DNA from: Deltaproteobacteria bacterium
Lineage (GTDB): Bacteria; Desulfobacterota; Desulfobacteria; Desulfobacterales; ETH-SRB1
Assembly: GCA_019314185.1 (NCBI GenBank)
Contig: JAFCZU010000074.1
Location: 1 to 13,239, forward strand
DNA: 13,239 bases
Reading direction: 5' to 3'
Shown here: one piece after another, positions 5,992-12,915 of the stretch
Numbering within the stretch: the stretch's first letter is position 1
How the letters are laid out: every line of letters begins with the position of its first letter
The notes under the pieces: model-generated
Told to the model about the DNA's origin: nothing
Seen by the model: only the letters and a program-made list of their open reading frames with translations
The model's database searches: none
Translations under genes and position numbers: made by a program

Positions 5992-6208
5992 GCAGATGTC
6001 GGGTTTCAGGTTTCAGGGAGAATAATGCAGGTTTCGGGTGTCGGGTGTCGGGTTTCGGGGATCGAAAGACAGATGGCAGAAGACGGATGACAGAGGACAG
6101 ACGACGGACGACAGATGGCAGACGACAGATGACGGATGGCAGAGGTCAGAGGGCGGATAACTGACGACAGATGACAGAAAACAGACGGCAGAAGACAGAC
6201 GGCAGAAT
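5992..6208 (+). repeat. Heptanucleotide array H6, 31 units of two families in one register
   Basis: The array starts with about ten units of the TCRGGTK family and passes at about 6062-6068 into RCRGANG units, the H1/H2 family. All 31 units stay in one 7-nt register without an indel. The array opens with GGAGGCAAAATGCAG, nearly the same as in the array at 9926-9941. It lies in the 590-bp gap between the ATPase promoter and the HU gene. I see no gene in that gap. Confidence 0.93.
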
Positions 6209-6248
6209 AGAGAATGTGAATGGATTGTAGGCCCTACTATTCTCTAAT

Positions 6249-6303
6249 ATGTCCGCATCATGGACGTGTTTGAGGGTCGTCGAGGGTCAAGTCTGCTCTT
6301 GAC
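6249..6303. promoter_or_regulatory. Isolated CATGGACGTGTTT site and GTCAAG-N6-CTTGAC site
   Basis: ATGTCC and CATGGACGTGTTT (6249-6271) repeat the motif clustered at 3569-3651. Right behind it, GTCAAG-N6-CTTGAC (6286-6303) repeats the arms of the palindrome in front of slyD. Both lie 150-210 bp upstream of the HU start codon and could be regulatory sites. No convincing HU promoter boxes were found next to them. Confidence 0.4.
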
Positions 6304-6457
6304 TCATCCAGTTATCCAGCCGGAGATGGGTAAATAAAGTTTAAGGAAAACATCGGCCCCCCTTGAACTTTTTAAAAATTATGATTTATTAAACGGTAGA
6401 GATCAACAAGGAAGCCCTTCAGGAACTTTTATTAACCACACCAACGGAGGAAAACTC

Positions 6458-6730
6458 ATGACTAAGGCGGATCTGATTGCACAGATGGCAAAGGATGCGA
6501 GCATTTCAAAGGCTGCGGCTGGCAAGGCCCTGAGCTCGTTTACTGGCAACGTGACAAAAGCCCTGAAAAAGAAAGACGGGAAAGTCACGCTGGTTGGTTT
6601 CGGGACATTCTCTAAGGTCCGCCGCAAGGCCAGAAAGGGCGTAAATCCTGCCACGGGTGACAAAATAAAGATTAAAGCGCGTAATGCCGTGAAGTTCAAG
6701 GTTGGTAAGACGTTGAAAGACGCCGTTTAA
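6458..6730 (+). CDS. HU/IHF-family DNA-binding protein
   Basis: The 90-residue product is a histone-like nucleoid protein of the HU/IHF family. The N-terminal helices MTKADLIAQMAKDASISKAA match the dimerisation body. VTLVGFGTFSKVRRKARKG (about residues 43-61) and NPATGDKIKIKARNAVKFKVGK (62-83) match the saddle and the DNA-binding arm; the tip has NPATG where a Pro intercalates DNA. It acts as a dimer that bends DNA and organises the chromosome. The ATG at 6458 has GGAGG 7-8 bp upstream. The gene is monocistronic and ends at the bidirectional terminator at 6791-6834. Confidence 0.95.
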   Translation: MTKADLIAQMAKDASISKAAAGKALSSFTGNVTKALKKKDGKVTLVGFGTFSKVRRKARKGVNPATGDKIKIKARNAVKFKVGKTLKDAV

Positions 6731-6790
6731 GTTACACGAGTTGACAAGGTGGCTCTCCGCTCAATTGGCTGGATCTTTAGGAGGCAAAAC

Positions 6791-6834
6791 AAAAAGGGCA
6801 TTCCCTCATAATTTGATGGAATGCCCTTTTTTTA
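6791..6834. terminator. Bidirectional rho-independent terminator between HU and cold-shock genes
   Basis: A 14-bp perfect stem (AAAAAGGGCATTCC and its complement) with a 13-nt loop is followed by a T tract on the plus strand. The matching A tract on the other side serves the minus strand. It lies between two convergent genes and should end both transcripts. Confidence 0.93.
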
Positions 6835-6850
6835 ACTCAGAAATATTGGT

Positions 6851-7051
6851 CTAAACCGTAGTGACATTTGCTGCGGCAGGACCTTTTTGACCCTGCTCAA
6901 TGTCAAAGGTAACTCGGTCGCCTTCATCAAGAGACTTGAATCCAGTTGCATTGATTGCTGAATGATGAACAAATACATCCGGACCATCTTCTTGCTCAAT
7001 GAAGCCAAACCCTTTACCGCTATTAAACCATTTTACAGTTCCATTAGCCAT
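6851..7051 (-). CDS. Cold-shock domain protein (CspA family)
   Basis: The 66-residue product is a single cold-shock domain that binds single-stranded RNA and DNA and acts as an RNA chaperone. RNP1 is KGFGFIE (residues 13-19) and RNP2 is VFVHHSAI (27-34). GTVKWFN at residues 4-10 is the conserved first strand. I chose the ATG at 7051, with AAGGAGG about 10 bp upstream. An upstream GTG in frame at 7060 falls at the edge of the Shine-Dalgarno region and is unlikely. The gene shares a terminator with HU. The leader upstream (7061-7247) holds a GC-rich hairpin at 7140-7162, which could belong to the cold-shock mRNA leader. Confidence 0.95.
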   Translation of the reverse strand: MANGTVKWFNSGKGFGFIEQEDGPDVFVHHSAINATGFKSLDEGDRVTFDIEQGQKGPAAANVTTV

Positions 7052-7139
7052 AATTAACACCCTCCTTTTCAGAAATTCTCATAGTCCCAGACTTCAGGGT
7101 GCCACTTTGACAAATGGTACTTTCCTTTAGAACGAAACC

Positions 7140-7162
7140 GGCCCGCCAATTAAGAACGGGCC
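7140..7162. terminator. GC-rich hairpin between lipoprotein and cold-shock genes
   Basis: GGCCCG and CGGGCC form a 6-bp stem with an 11-nt loop. The T-rich side (TTTATT) is on the plus strand, where no gene precedes it; on the minus strand only a weak GGTTTCGTT follows. It could be the terminator of the lipoprotein gene or part of the cold-shock leader. Orientation is uncertain. Confidence 0.4.
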
Positions 7163-7247
7163 TTTATTGATTAGGAAACAATAACACCTTTTAGGCTGAA
7201 AGCAAAGCTTATTATTGTTATTTTTTTAAATAAAGGATTTTATTTTG

Positions 7248-7472
7248 TTATTTTTTCTCCTGTAGCGCGGAAAGTCTTTCTTGGGCGATTTTGGCGTATT
7301 CGCTGTTAGGGTGTTTTCTGATAATCTCCTGGTACAATTGCCTGGCATGATCCTGATTATCCTGTAACTCCTCGAATTTTGCAGTTTCAAATAGCTCTTG
7401 GGCGTTGTTATCTGAACATCCTGAAATGGCCAGAGCAATAACGAGCATTAGCATTAGAATTATCCGTTTCAT
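7248..7472 (-). CDS. Small TPR-like lipoprotein
   Basis: The 74-residue product has a lipoprotein signal. KR at residues 2-3 is followed by a hydrophobic stretch (4-16) and the lipobox ISGC with Cys at 19, so the mature protein should be lipid-anchored in the envelope. The rest (about 25-74) forms a pair of helices with TAKFEELQDNQDHARQLYQE and HPNSEYAKIAQERLSAL, typical of one TPR unit as in the YbgF/BamD group. It is far shorter than those proteins, with only about one repeat. The ATG at 7472 has AAGGGGG directly upstream. The function is unknown; a scaffold role in the envelope is a guess. Confidence 0.85.
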   Translation of the reverse strand: MKRIILMLMLVIALAISGCSDNNAQELFETAKFEELQDNQDHARQLYQEIIRKHPNSEYAKIAQERLSALQEKK

Positions 7473-7547
7473 ACTACCCCCTTACTTGTTGATTCACCTA
7501 TGAGGCTGTCCGAAATTTTAGGGACTATTCTTTTTTCTATAAAGCAA

Positions 7548-7662
7548 AATATACCCTTATCCTTTTGAAATGTCCAGAAAGTTTGAGAGCAGGTGTCGGG
7601 TGTCAGGGATCAGGTTTCGGGTTTCAGGTGTTGGGATGAATATGCCCTTATCCGTTTCGATG
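7548..7662 (+). repeat. Dispersed repeat B copy 3, GGTNTC heptads and a partial copy 4
   Basis: Copy 3 of dispersed repeat B (from 7548) continues into seven TCRGGTK heptads in register (7589-7637). It is followed at once by a partial copy of repeat B (AATATGCCCTTATCC at 7639). The leader and the entry into heptads match 4610-4692 closely, so this is one composite unit present twice. Confidence 0.85.
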
Positions 7663-7741
7663 CATATAACTCCTGATTGTGGTGTGCGCTGGCACGGATT
7701 TTGATAGACCTATTGAAAAGATATTTCGAGAGGGGGTATCG

Positions 7742-8524
7742 ATGAACATTCCTGTCAAAAACGGTGTCAAAGCGTGGTCTTTTCCTGCCGTGCCGGTCTG
7801 GCAAGAAGACTTTTCCATAAAAAAAGGGGGAGATAAGAACAAGGGCGTCGCTTCATTTGACCGCTTGTTAACGGATAAGATCGAAGCCGCAGGCAAGAAA
7901 AACGATTTCTCCGCCGGGGCATTGCCTCTGGACGGAGACAAATTGTGCCAACTGGTCGAGATAATAAAAATGCAGTTGAGCAATTATTTGTTCAGTGTAG
8001 TCACAGAATCTGATGATAAGGACGGTTTTTTCTGTGGACGTACCTCCCTCGGGACAAATCCGGGCAGCATGGACAATTATATGACATCACTGGTGTCAAC
8101 TATCCGACACGCCTTGCAAAAACCGGGTGGCGCCCAGTCACCATATGATATTGATCAAATCATTGATCATGCCTCAAAGAAGTATGACGTTGATCCTGAC
8201 CTGACAAGGGCGGTTATAAAGGCTGAGAGCGATTTTGACGCCAATTGCACATCAACCAAAGGGGCGATGGGGCTAATGCAGCTTATGCCTGAAACAGCCA
8301 AAGATCTTGGGGTTAAAAATCCCTACGATCCTGTTGAAAATATCATGGGGGGGACCCGCTATTTGAAAAGCCTGCTTGACAGGTACGACGGCAACATTGC
8401 CATTGCGCTGGCTGCCTACAATTGGGGCATGGGTAATTTGGAAAGAAATCCCGGTACCTTGCCAGGGGAGACCCGGACCTATATCGCCCGCGTCAATCAA
8501 TATTATCGTGAAGCAAAGGCTTAG
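7742..8524 (+). CDS. Lytic transglycosylase with C-terminal SLT domain
   Basis: The 260-residue product cleaves the beta-1,4 link between MurNAc and GlcNAc in peptidoglycan. The SLT domain covers about residues 135-258. The catalytic Glu162 is in [10 protein letters not shown], followed by [18 protein letters not shown] (175-192), [20 protein letters not shown] and [11 protein letters not shown] (222-232). The N-terminal 130 residues are not recognised and show no clear signal peptide or lipobox, so export may need another route, as for transglycosylases linked to flagella or secretion systems. I chose the ATG at 7742 because GAGAGGGGG lies 5 bp upstream. A frame-open ATG at 7679 lies in repeat-derived DNA. 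Its stop is 2 bp from heptad array H8. Confidence 0.92.
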   Translation: MNIPVKNGVKAWSFPAVPVWQEDFSIKKGGDKNKGVASFDRLLTDKIEAAGKKNDFSAGALPLDGDKLCQLVEIIKMQLSNYLFSVVTESDDKDGFFCGRTSLGTNPGSMDNYMTSLVSTIRHALQKPGGAQSPYDIDQIIDHASKKYDVDPDLTRAVIKAESDFDANCTSTKGAMGLMQLMPETAKDLGVKNPYDPVENIMGGTRYLKSLLDRYDGNIAIALAAYNWGMGNLERNPGTLPGETRTYIARVNQYYREAKA

Positions 8525-8526
8525 GA

Positions 8527-8673
8527 GAATGTAGAATGAAAAGTGCAAAGTGTAGAATGGATAGGACAGAAGACAGATGGCAGAGGACGGACGACGGATG
8601 ACAGAGGACGGATGACAGATGACAGAGGGCAGAGGACAGAAAGGTGAAAGCTCAAGGCTCAAAGCTCACGGCA
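8527..8673 (+). repeat. Heptanucleotide array H8, 21 units of four sub-families, filling the intergenic gap
   Basis: Units of four kinds follow in one register: GAATGTA/AAGTGCA, then GATGACA/GAGGACG (the main family), then GAAAGCT, then CAAGGCT. They run from 8527, two bases after the transglycosylase stop, to 8673, seven bases past the first base of the ATPase stop. The array makes up the whole space between the two convergent genes and supplies the TGA of the ATPase. Confidence 0.92.
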
Positions 8674-9805
8674 AAAGGAGTTCTTTGCAGAATGTATGCA
8701 CGGGGAGGACTCTTATTCCCTTTTTTTTGTAATCTTTGGTGCCTTCATGCACCTGGTAAAACTTGGGAATTTGTGTCCTTTCCATGAAATAGAACAGGGA
8801 CGGGTTGATATTCTTCTCGCCGGTCTTGCACTCAACCGCGAACAACGGCAGTCCTTCTTTCAGGACAACAAAATCTATTTCCCTCTTGTCGGTATCCCGA
8901 AGAAAACGCAAATCCATACGAAAGCCTTCGGTATCTTCCATAAAATGACAATATTTCAGGAGCTGGGAGGCAATGAAATTTTCAAATCTTGGACCTGAAT
9001 CAGGAACTACTGACCAGTCCCATAGATACAATTTCTGTTCCTTTTTCACTGCCCGAACCTTGGGAGGACCATAGGGCTGGATACGAAAACAATAATACAT
9101 CCTCTCGAATATCTTTAGCCAGCGTTCGACAGTCTCATGTGCTACCTGCAGCAGTTCTTTCAATTTCTTTACTGAAATGGGAGAGCCTATCCTGTTTGGG
9201 AGTTCTTCCGCCAGCAGTTCGAGCAGACTTATCTCCTTTATGTTTTCCAGGTCCCTGATGTCTTCATAAATTACCCGTTGAAGCCGCTCCCTCTGCCACC
9301 TCCTCCAAAACCTTTCTTCACCTTTCAAACAGGGCTCCGGAAACCCCCCGAATTTCAATAACTGTTCTAAATCCTCCTTTGCCGGTGTAGTATTCAACTC
9401 CCGGAGGGAAAACGGGTGAAGCCGGTAGTAATGGTATCTTCCGTGCAGCGAATCTCCACCCTTACTGTAATAGTCCAATCGCGCGGAGCCGGTAATTATG
9501 AAAGATGTTTCCGATTTGTTTGTGTCATAGAATCCCTTGACCAGATTACGCCATCGGGCAAATTTATGTATCTCATCCAATACGATACAATTCTCTCCTG
9601 AGGGCAATTCCCCCTTCAGCAATGCTGATCGGGCAATCGCGTTGTCCCAGTTCAAATACGCAGGGTGTTTTTCGCTTGGTTTCGGTAAAAAGGTTAGCGC
9701 AAAAGTGGTTTTACCTACCTGTCTTGGCCCGCCCACAAAGACCATTTTGCTTTTAAGGTCGTGTTCTACTGGAATTTTTATGTATCGCTTATAAATTTTG
9801 TTCAT
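8666..9805 (-). CDS. AAA ATPase with C-terminal DUF4143 domain, second paralogue-type gene
   Basis: The 379-residue product has Walker A GGPRQVGKTT (residues 25-34), Walker B CIVLDEIHK (73-81) and sensor 1 SFIITGSARLD (about 100-110). The GGFPEP motif (about 153-158) is seen in this family, and a winged-helix region has ISVKKLKELLQVAHETVERW. The C-terminal domain has the nuclease-like motif REIDFVVLKEGLPLFAVECK. It shares architecture but not close sequence with the gene at 4715-5866, so the two are more likely separate acquisitions than a recent duplication. The stop lies inside heptad array H8. Upstream, a promoter ends 9 bp before the ATG and there is no ribosome binding site. Role unknown. 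Confidence 0.92.
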   Translation of the reverse strand: MNKIYKRYIKIPVEHDLKSKMVFVGGPRQVGKTTFALTFLPKPSEKHPAYLNWDNAIARSALLKGELPSGENCIVLDEIHKFARWRNLVKGFYDTNKSETSFIITGSARLDYYSKGGDSLHGRYHYYRLHPFSLRELNTTPAKEDLEQLLKFGGFPEPCLKGEERFWRRWQRERLQRVIYEDIRDLENIKEISLLELLAEELPNRIGSPISVKKLKELLQVAHETVERWLKIFERMYYCFRIQPYGPPKVRAVKKEQKLYLWDWSVVPDSGPRFENFIASQLLKYCHFMEDTEGFRMDLRFLRDTDKREIDFVVLKEGLPLFAVECKTGEKNINPSLFYFMERTQIPKFYQVHEGTKDYKKKGIRVLPVHTFCKELLLP

Positions 9806-9814
9806 AGTAATATC

Positions 9815-9843
9815 ACTATAACACGATTTTACTCATGAGTAAA
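9815..9843 (-). promoter_or_regulatory. Promoter with palindromic -35 region, near-leaderless
   Basis: TTTACT (9843-9838), a 17-bp spacer and TATAGT (9820-9815) form a sigma-70 promoter that ends 9 bp before the ATG. The leader would be about 2-3 nt. The perfect palindrome TTTACTCATGAGTAAA (9828-9843) covers the -35 box and half of the spacer, as an operator would. The other ATPase gene has a comparable layout. Confidence 0.65.
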
Positions 9844-9905
9844 GTAGAATATATATGATTTTAATAATACGTCCCATTCGGCCAGCCGGGATAAAAGGCG
9901 GGAAT

Positions 9906-9976
9906 AAAGGTTTCGGGTGTCGGGAGGGCAAAATGCAGGTGTCGGGTTTCGGGTTTCGGGTGTCGGGAGTCAGGGT
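9906..9976 (+). repeat. Heptad array H9, TCRGGTK family
   Basis: Three units (9906-9926), a short GGCAAAAT break that shifts the register by one base, and six units (9935-9976) of the TCRGGTK family. The array ends exactly where the next inverted-repeat-bounded element begins. In the rest of the gap 9806-10236, only the promoter and the element described next are visible. Confidence 0.85.
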
Positions 9977-10239
9977 TGATGAACTCGTAAAAAGTCTTGA
10001 GTTTGATAAAGGATGGCTAAGTAAAAAGGCAATATACAAGGCGTAGTAGTTTTTCAGGTATGAAGGCATACCTATGGTATGTCGAATGCCTGAAAAACTA
10101 CTACAACGCAGTAGATGCTAAGTAAAAAGGCAATATACAAGGCGTAGTAGTTTTTCAGGTATGAAGGCATACCTATGGTATGTCGAATGCCTGAAAAACT
10201 ACTACAACGCAGTAGATTGACCTTTTTACGACGCCATCA
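9977..10239. mobile_element. 263-bp MITE-like element with imperfect terminal inverted repeats
   Basis: The left end TGATGAACTCGTAAAAAGTC (9977-9996) pairs with the right end (10219-10239), which on the other strand reads TGATGGCGTCGTAAAAAGG and then TC. The matches are TGATG and CGTAAAAAG. GGT flanks both sides (9974-9976 and 10240-10242), a possible 3-bp target duplication. The interior carries two tandem hairpin units (10016-10217) and no gene. The right end supplies the TGA stop of the AddB-like gene. Confidence 0.6.
10016..10217. repeat. Two perfect 101-bp tandem copies, each a long hairpin
   Basis: 10016-10116 and 10117-10217 are identical. Each contains GTAGTAGTTTTTCAGG and its exact reverse complement as a 16-bp stem, with an inner hairpin CATACC-TAT-GGTATG. 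The first hairpin spans about 10043-10104, the second about 10144-10205. Perfect identity means a recent duplication or active homogenisation. Confidence 0.95.
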
Positions 10240-12915
10240 GGTTTGATAGCCGCACAATACTGTATAGTCACAATACCGGCAGGCCTTTTCTTTGTTGTTG
10301 TTTGCTGAAAGTGGATATGGGTCAGCTCTATAATCGCCTTCCTTTAGACGGTCCCCCAGCAGCGCGATGGATCTCCGCCATTGCTTCAAAAAATCATCCC
10401 AGTCATTTTTTGCAGGAGCAAGTTGTTTGTGGGCTACTTTAGCGAAGGACTCCAGGGCGATAAACCCACTGAAGAAGGCGTGTTTATGGTCTATGCTGAT
10501 AGCAGGGAGTAGCCCTGACTTTGCTGCTTCTATATAGGCGGGTAGTTGGGGAGCAGTAAGATCATTGAAGATTTTTCCACGGGATGGGATTTGGCCGCTC
10601 TTGTAATCCCAGAGAAACATTTTGTCATCAGCGTGTCTGTCAATACGGTCGATCCTCCCTCTTAGAGTAAAAGGCCACTCAGGGTCGGACAGGTTTTCAA
10701 ATGGGATCTCTTCAGTACACCAGCCCCATCCGTCCTTGATACGGGCTTGTTCCAATGCCAACCATTGAGCGAGGAGCCCGGGAACGGAACTTTCGTCTCC
10801 AAGCCATCGTCTCTGTTCCAATATCCAAACCGGGACAGCGGCCACGCCAGACAATACATGTTGTATTGCTTCCGCAAGTAGTGTTTTCATCTCTGTTTCA
10901 GTTAGTTTGCCTGGGTCTCCTTGTTCGCGGCAGCGCTTTGTAAAGTGTGACAGGACCTGATGCAGCCTCTGGCCGCGCTCCTGAGGCGGCACCCCGTCTG
11001 TTATTGTTTCCAGAGGGTTTAATCCAATTATCACCTGGGCAAGAAATTTGAACGGACAGTTTAAAGCGACTTCCAATGCCGATACAGATATCGATTCGGG
11101 GAGAAGGTTACCTTTCAGAAGGGGATCAACGGGCATTTCCGAGGGTTCATCCATCCCTTTCCTCCCTTTTTGCAACCAATCCGCCCTGGCCCAGACAGCG
11201 TCTGGTTCATGCCAGAGATCCACAACAGCCCGTTTATCTGTATCCGGCCAAAAGGGTGACGGAGGGATCGGTTCAGCGTCCCGATACTCCGGTCTTAATA
11301 ACGTGATATGGTGAGCTGCGGCCAGTAAATGATCGAAGGCGGTTTTAGCAAAGGAGAATTGACTTTCAGCAGTCCCGCCCTGGATCATCACACGTTCTGT
11401 TGTGTCCAACAATGGGAAGGGACGGACAGACATTGGAAGGTTTTCCGCGGAGAGCCCCATAACATAAAGTCGATCAAAATAGAGCCCTCTTGATTCTATT
11501 AACCCGAGTATTTGAATTCCGGCCTCTTCGCTGCCACTGACATGGACCATCTTACGGGCCAAGAGGTGACGCAGCCACTGGAGAAAGGTCCCTCTATCAA
11601 TATAATAATCTTTTAGGTCTTGTTTCATCTCAGAAAGACAGGCCTGAAGATGCTTATAGGCGCCCATGTCTGTCTCGTCAGCCAATGTCGGGAACCCTGT
11701 GAGGAGAAAAAAATTGTTAAGGGCATCAATCCAATCAGTGACAGCGCCCTTTCCTGACGGGAATTGTAAGAATATATCTTTTAAAGTGGTTTGTGTCAGG
11801 TTGATGTCGGCCAACAATTCTTTTTCTTTTTTTTCTATGATTCCCAAAAGAGGATCGAGCCCCGAATTTATGGAGAACTTGCGCCAGATGCGGTCCGCTC
11901 GAGCGATCCGGTCGCGAACTTTTGCCCAGCAGCCATAATAGGATGAAAGAAATAAGGAGAGTAGAAGACTGCGCGGCTCGCCTTCTGCAAGAAAACGGAT
12001 CGGCAAGAGCGCTGCTTTGATCAGAGGACGTTCCAGCAGAGATTCTCCTATCGAGATATTTACCCCCGAGGTCCCGGCTGTAAGAATCGGCATAACCTCA
12101 TCAAGCATGCGCTTGATCTGCGGCGCGCAAGATTCTATGTTAGGTATGACTACGCCGATACGGTGGAGGGGGAAAGTCCGGGCATCGCCGAACAACTCTC
12201 GTATCAGCCATAGAATCTCCTGGGTTTCATCCGGGAGTGAGACAGCACTTGCGATTCGATCAGGGGGTCCGGCAGGCAAGGGAAGCATCTTGAGATTGCT
12301 CCGTTCGGAAATTGCGTCAAATAGAGCTTGTTCTATTGGCGACGGCGCTTCAAATGCCGCAAGTACTATCTGATCAGGGAGTTTTATTTTGCCGGCACTG
12401 ACTGCTTCTGTCAAAAAAGAGGGAAGATGGGCCGGATGAAATGCTCCCTTTGATTGTGCTAAAGACTCAAAAGCCTGGCACGCCGCGCGTCGCCAGGATA
12501 CTATCGATGTTGATGGTATGTCTCCTCCTTTGAGAGAAAGTAGATGACGGACCAACACCGCATAGGTTTCATCCAGAGATTCATAAAGGGAAAGATCAGG
12601 TGAGAGTCCGGCTGGAGGTGGAATCGAACGAACTACTGTTTCCCATAACTTCATTCGAGCGATGTAGCTGAGCGGTTTTATCCTCGGCCAGGTAGACTCC
12701 CATGTTTGCTGAATCCACGCGTTGAGCGTCATGATATCGGGCGGTATCCACCCGTTTTTTCCTTCCCCTAACTGTGTCAGCCGGAAAAGGTGTCTTATGT
12801 GCCGCGCAAGGCGGCCACCGGAACACAGGACCAGAACACCGGGACGGCAAAATGTGAGCAGGACTTTTTGATAGGCCTCGTTGTCAGTATACTTCGCCGT
12901 CACTCCACTACCCAT
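10237..12915 (-). CDS. AddB-like PD-(D/E)XK nuclease, probable DNA repair protein
   Basis: The product of about 892 residues matches the family of AddB-related nucleases (TIGR03623-like, 'probable DNA repair protein'). The N-terminal helicase-like half lacks a working Walker A; LVLCSGGRLARHI takes its place. It keeps the motif ESRGLYFDRLYVMGLSAENL (about residues 474-493). The C-terminal nuclease has RGQRLHQVL (about 647-655), GRIDRID (753-759) and WDYKSGQ with Asp770 and Lys772. Four cysteines, one at 620 (ALNCPFKFL) and three near the end (CRYC and LC, about 879-888), fit the iron-sulphur cluster of AddB-type nucleases. Such proteins normally work with a UvrD-like helicase in double-strand-break end processing; no such gene is in the window. 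Possible starts are TTG 12924, ATG 12915 or GTG 12903; I took the ATG. The start overlaps the end of the UspA gene. Confidence 0.88.
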   Translation of the reverse strand: MGSGVTAKYTDNEAYQKVLLTFCRPGVLVLCSGGRLARHIRHLFRLTQLGEGKNGWIPPDIMTLNAWIQQTWESTWPRIKPLSYIARMKLWETVVRSIPPPAGLSPDLSLYESLDETYAVLVRHLLSLKGGDIPSTSIVSWRRAACQAFESLAQSKGAFHPAHLPSFLTEAVSAGKIKLPDQIVLAAFEAPSPIEQALFDAISERSNLKMLPLPAGPPDRIASAVSLPDETQEILWLIRELFGDARTFPLHRIGVVIPNIESCAPQIKRMLDEVMPILTAGTSGVNISIGESLLERPLIKAALLPIRFLAEGEPRSLLLSLFLSSYYGCWAKVRDRIARADRIWRKFSINSGLDPLLGIIEKKEKELLADINLTQTTLKDIFLQFPSGKGAVTDWIDALNNFFLLTGFPTLADETDMGAYKHLQACLSEMKQDLKDYYIDRGTFLQWLRHLLARKMVHVSGSEEAGIQILGLIESRGLYFDRLYVMGLSAENLPMSVRPFPLLDTTERVMIQGGTAESQFSFAKTAFDHLLAAAHHITLLRPEYRDAEPIPPSPFWPDTDKRAVVDLWHEPDAVWARADWLQKGRKGMDEPSEMPVDPLLKGNLLPESISVSALEVALNCPFKFLAQVIIGLNPLETITDGVPPQERGQRLHQVLSHFTKRCREQGDPGKLTETEMKTLLAEAIQHVLSGVAAVPVWILEQRRWLGDESSVPGLLAQWLALEQARIKDGWGWCTEEIPFENLSDPEWPFTLRGRIDRIDRHADDKMFLWDYKSGQIPSRGKIFNDLTAPQLPAYIEAAKSGLLPAISIDHKHAFFSGFIALESFAKVAHKQLAPAKNDWDDFLKQWRRSIALLGDRLKEGDYRADPYPLSANNNKEKACRYCDYTVLCGYQT

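Noticed and set aside
6361..6400. Promoter boxes for HU around TTGAAC and TATGAT
   Set aside because: Spacing between the boxes is about 11 bp, too short for sigma-70, and no better pair was found.
7501..7525. GAGGCTGTCCGAAATTTT, which looks like an insertion-sequence end
   Set aside because: No matching inverted end or target duplication could be found in the window.
9833..10069. A 78-residue minus-strand frame over array H9 and the hairpin element
   Set aside because: Repeat-derived; of interest only as the former read-through of the AddB-like gene.
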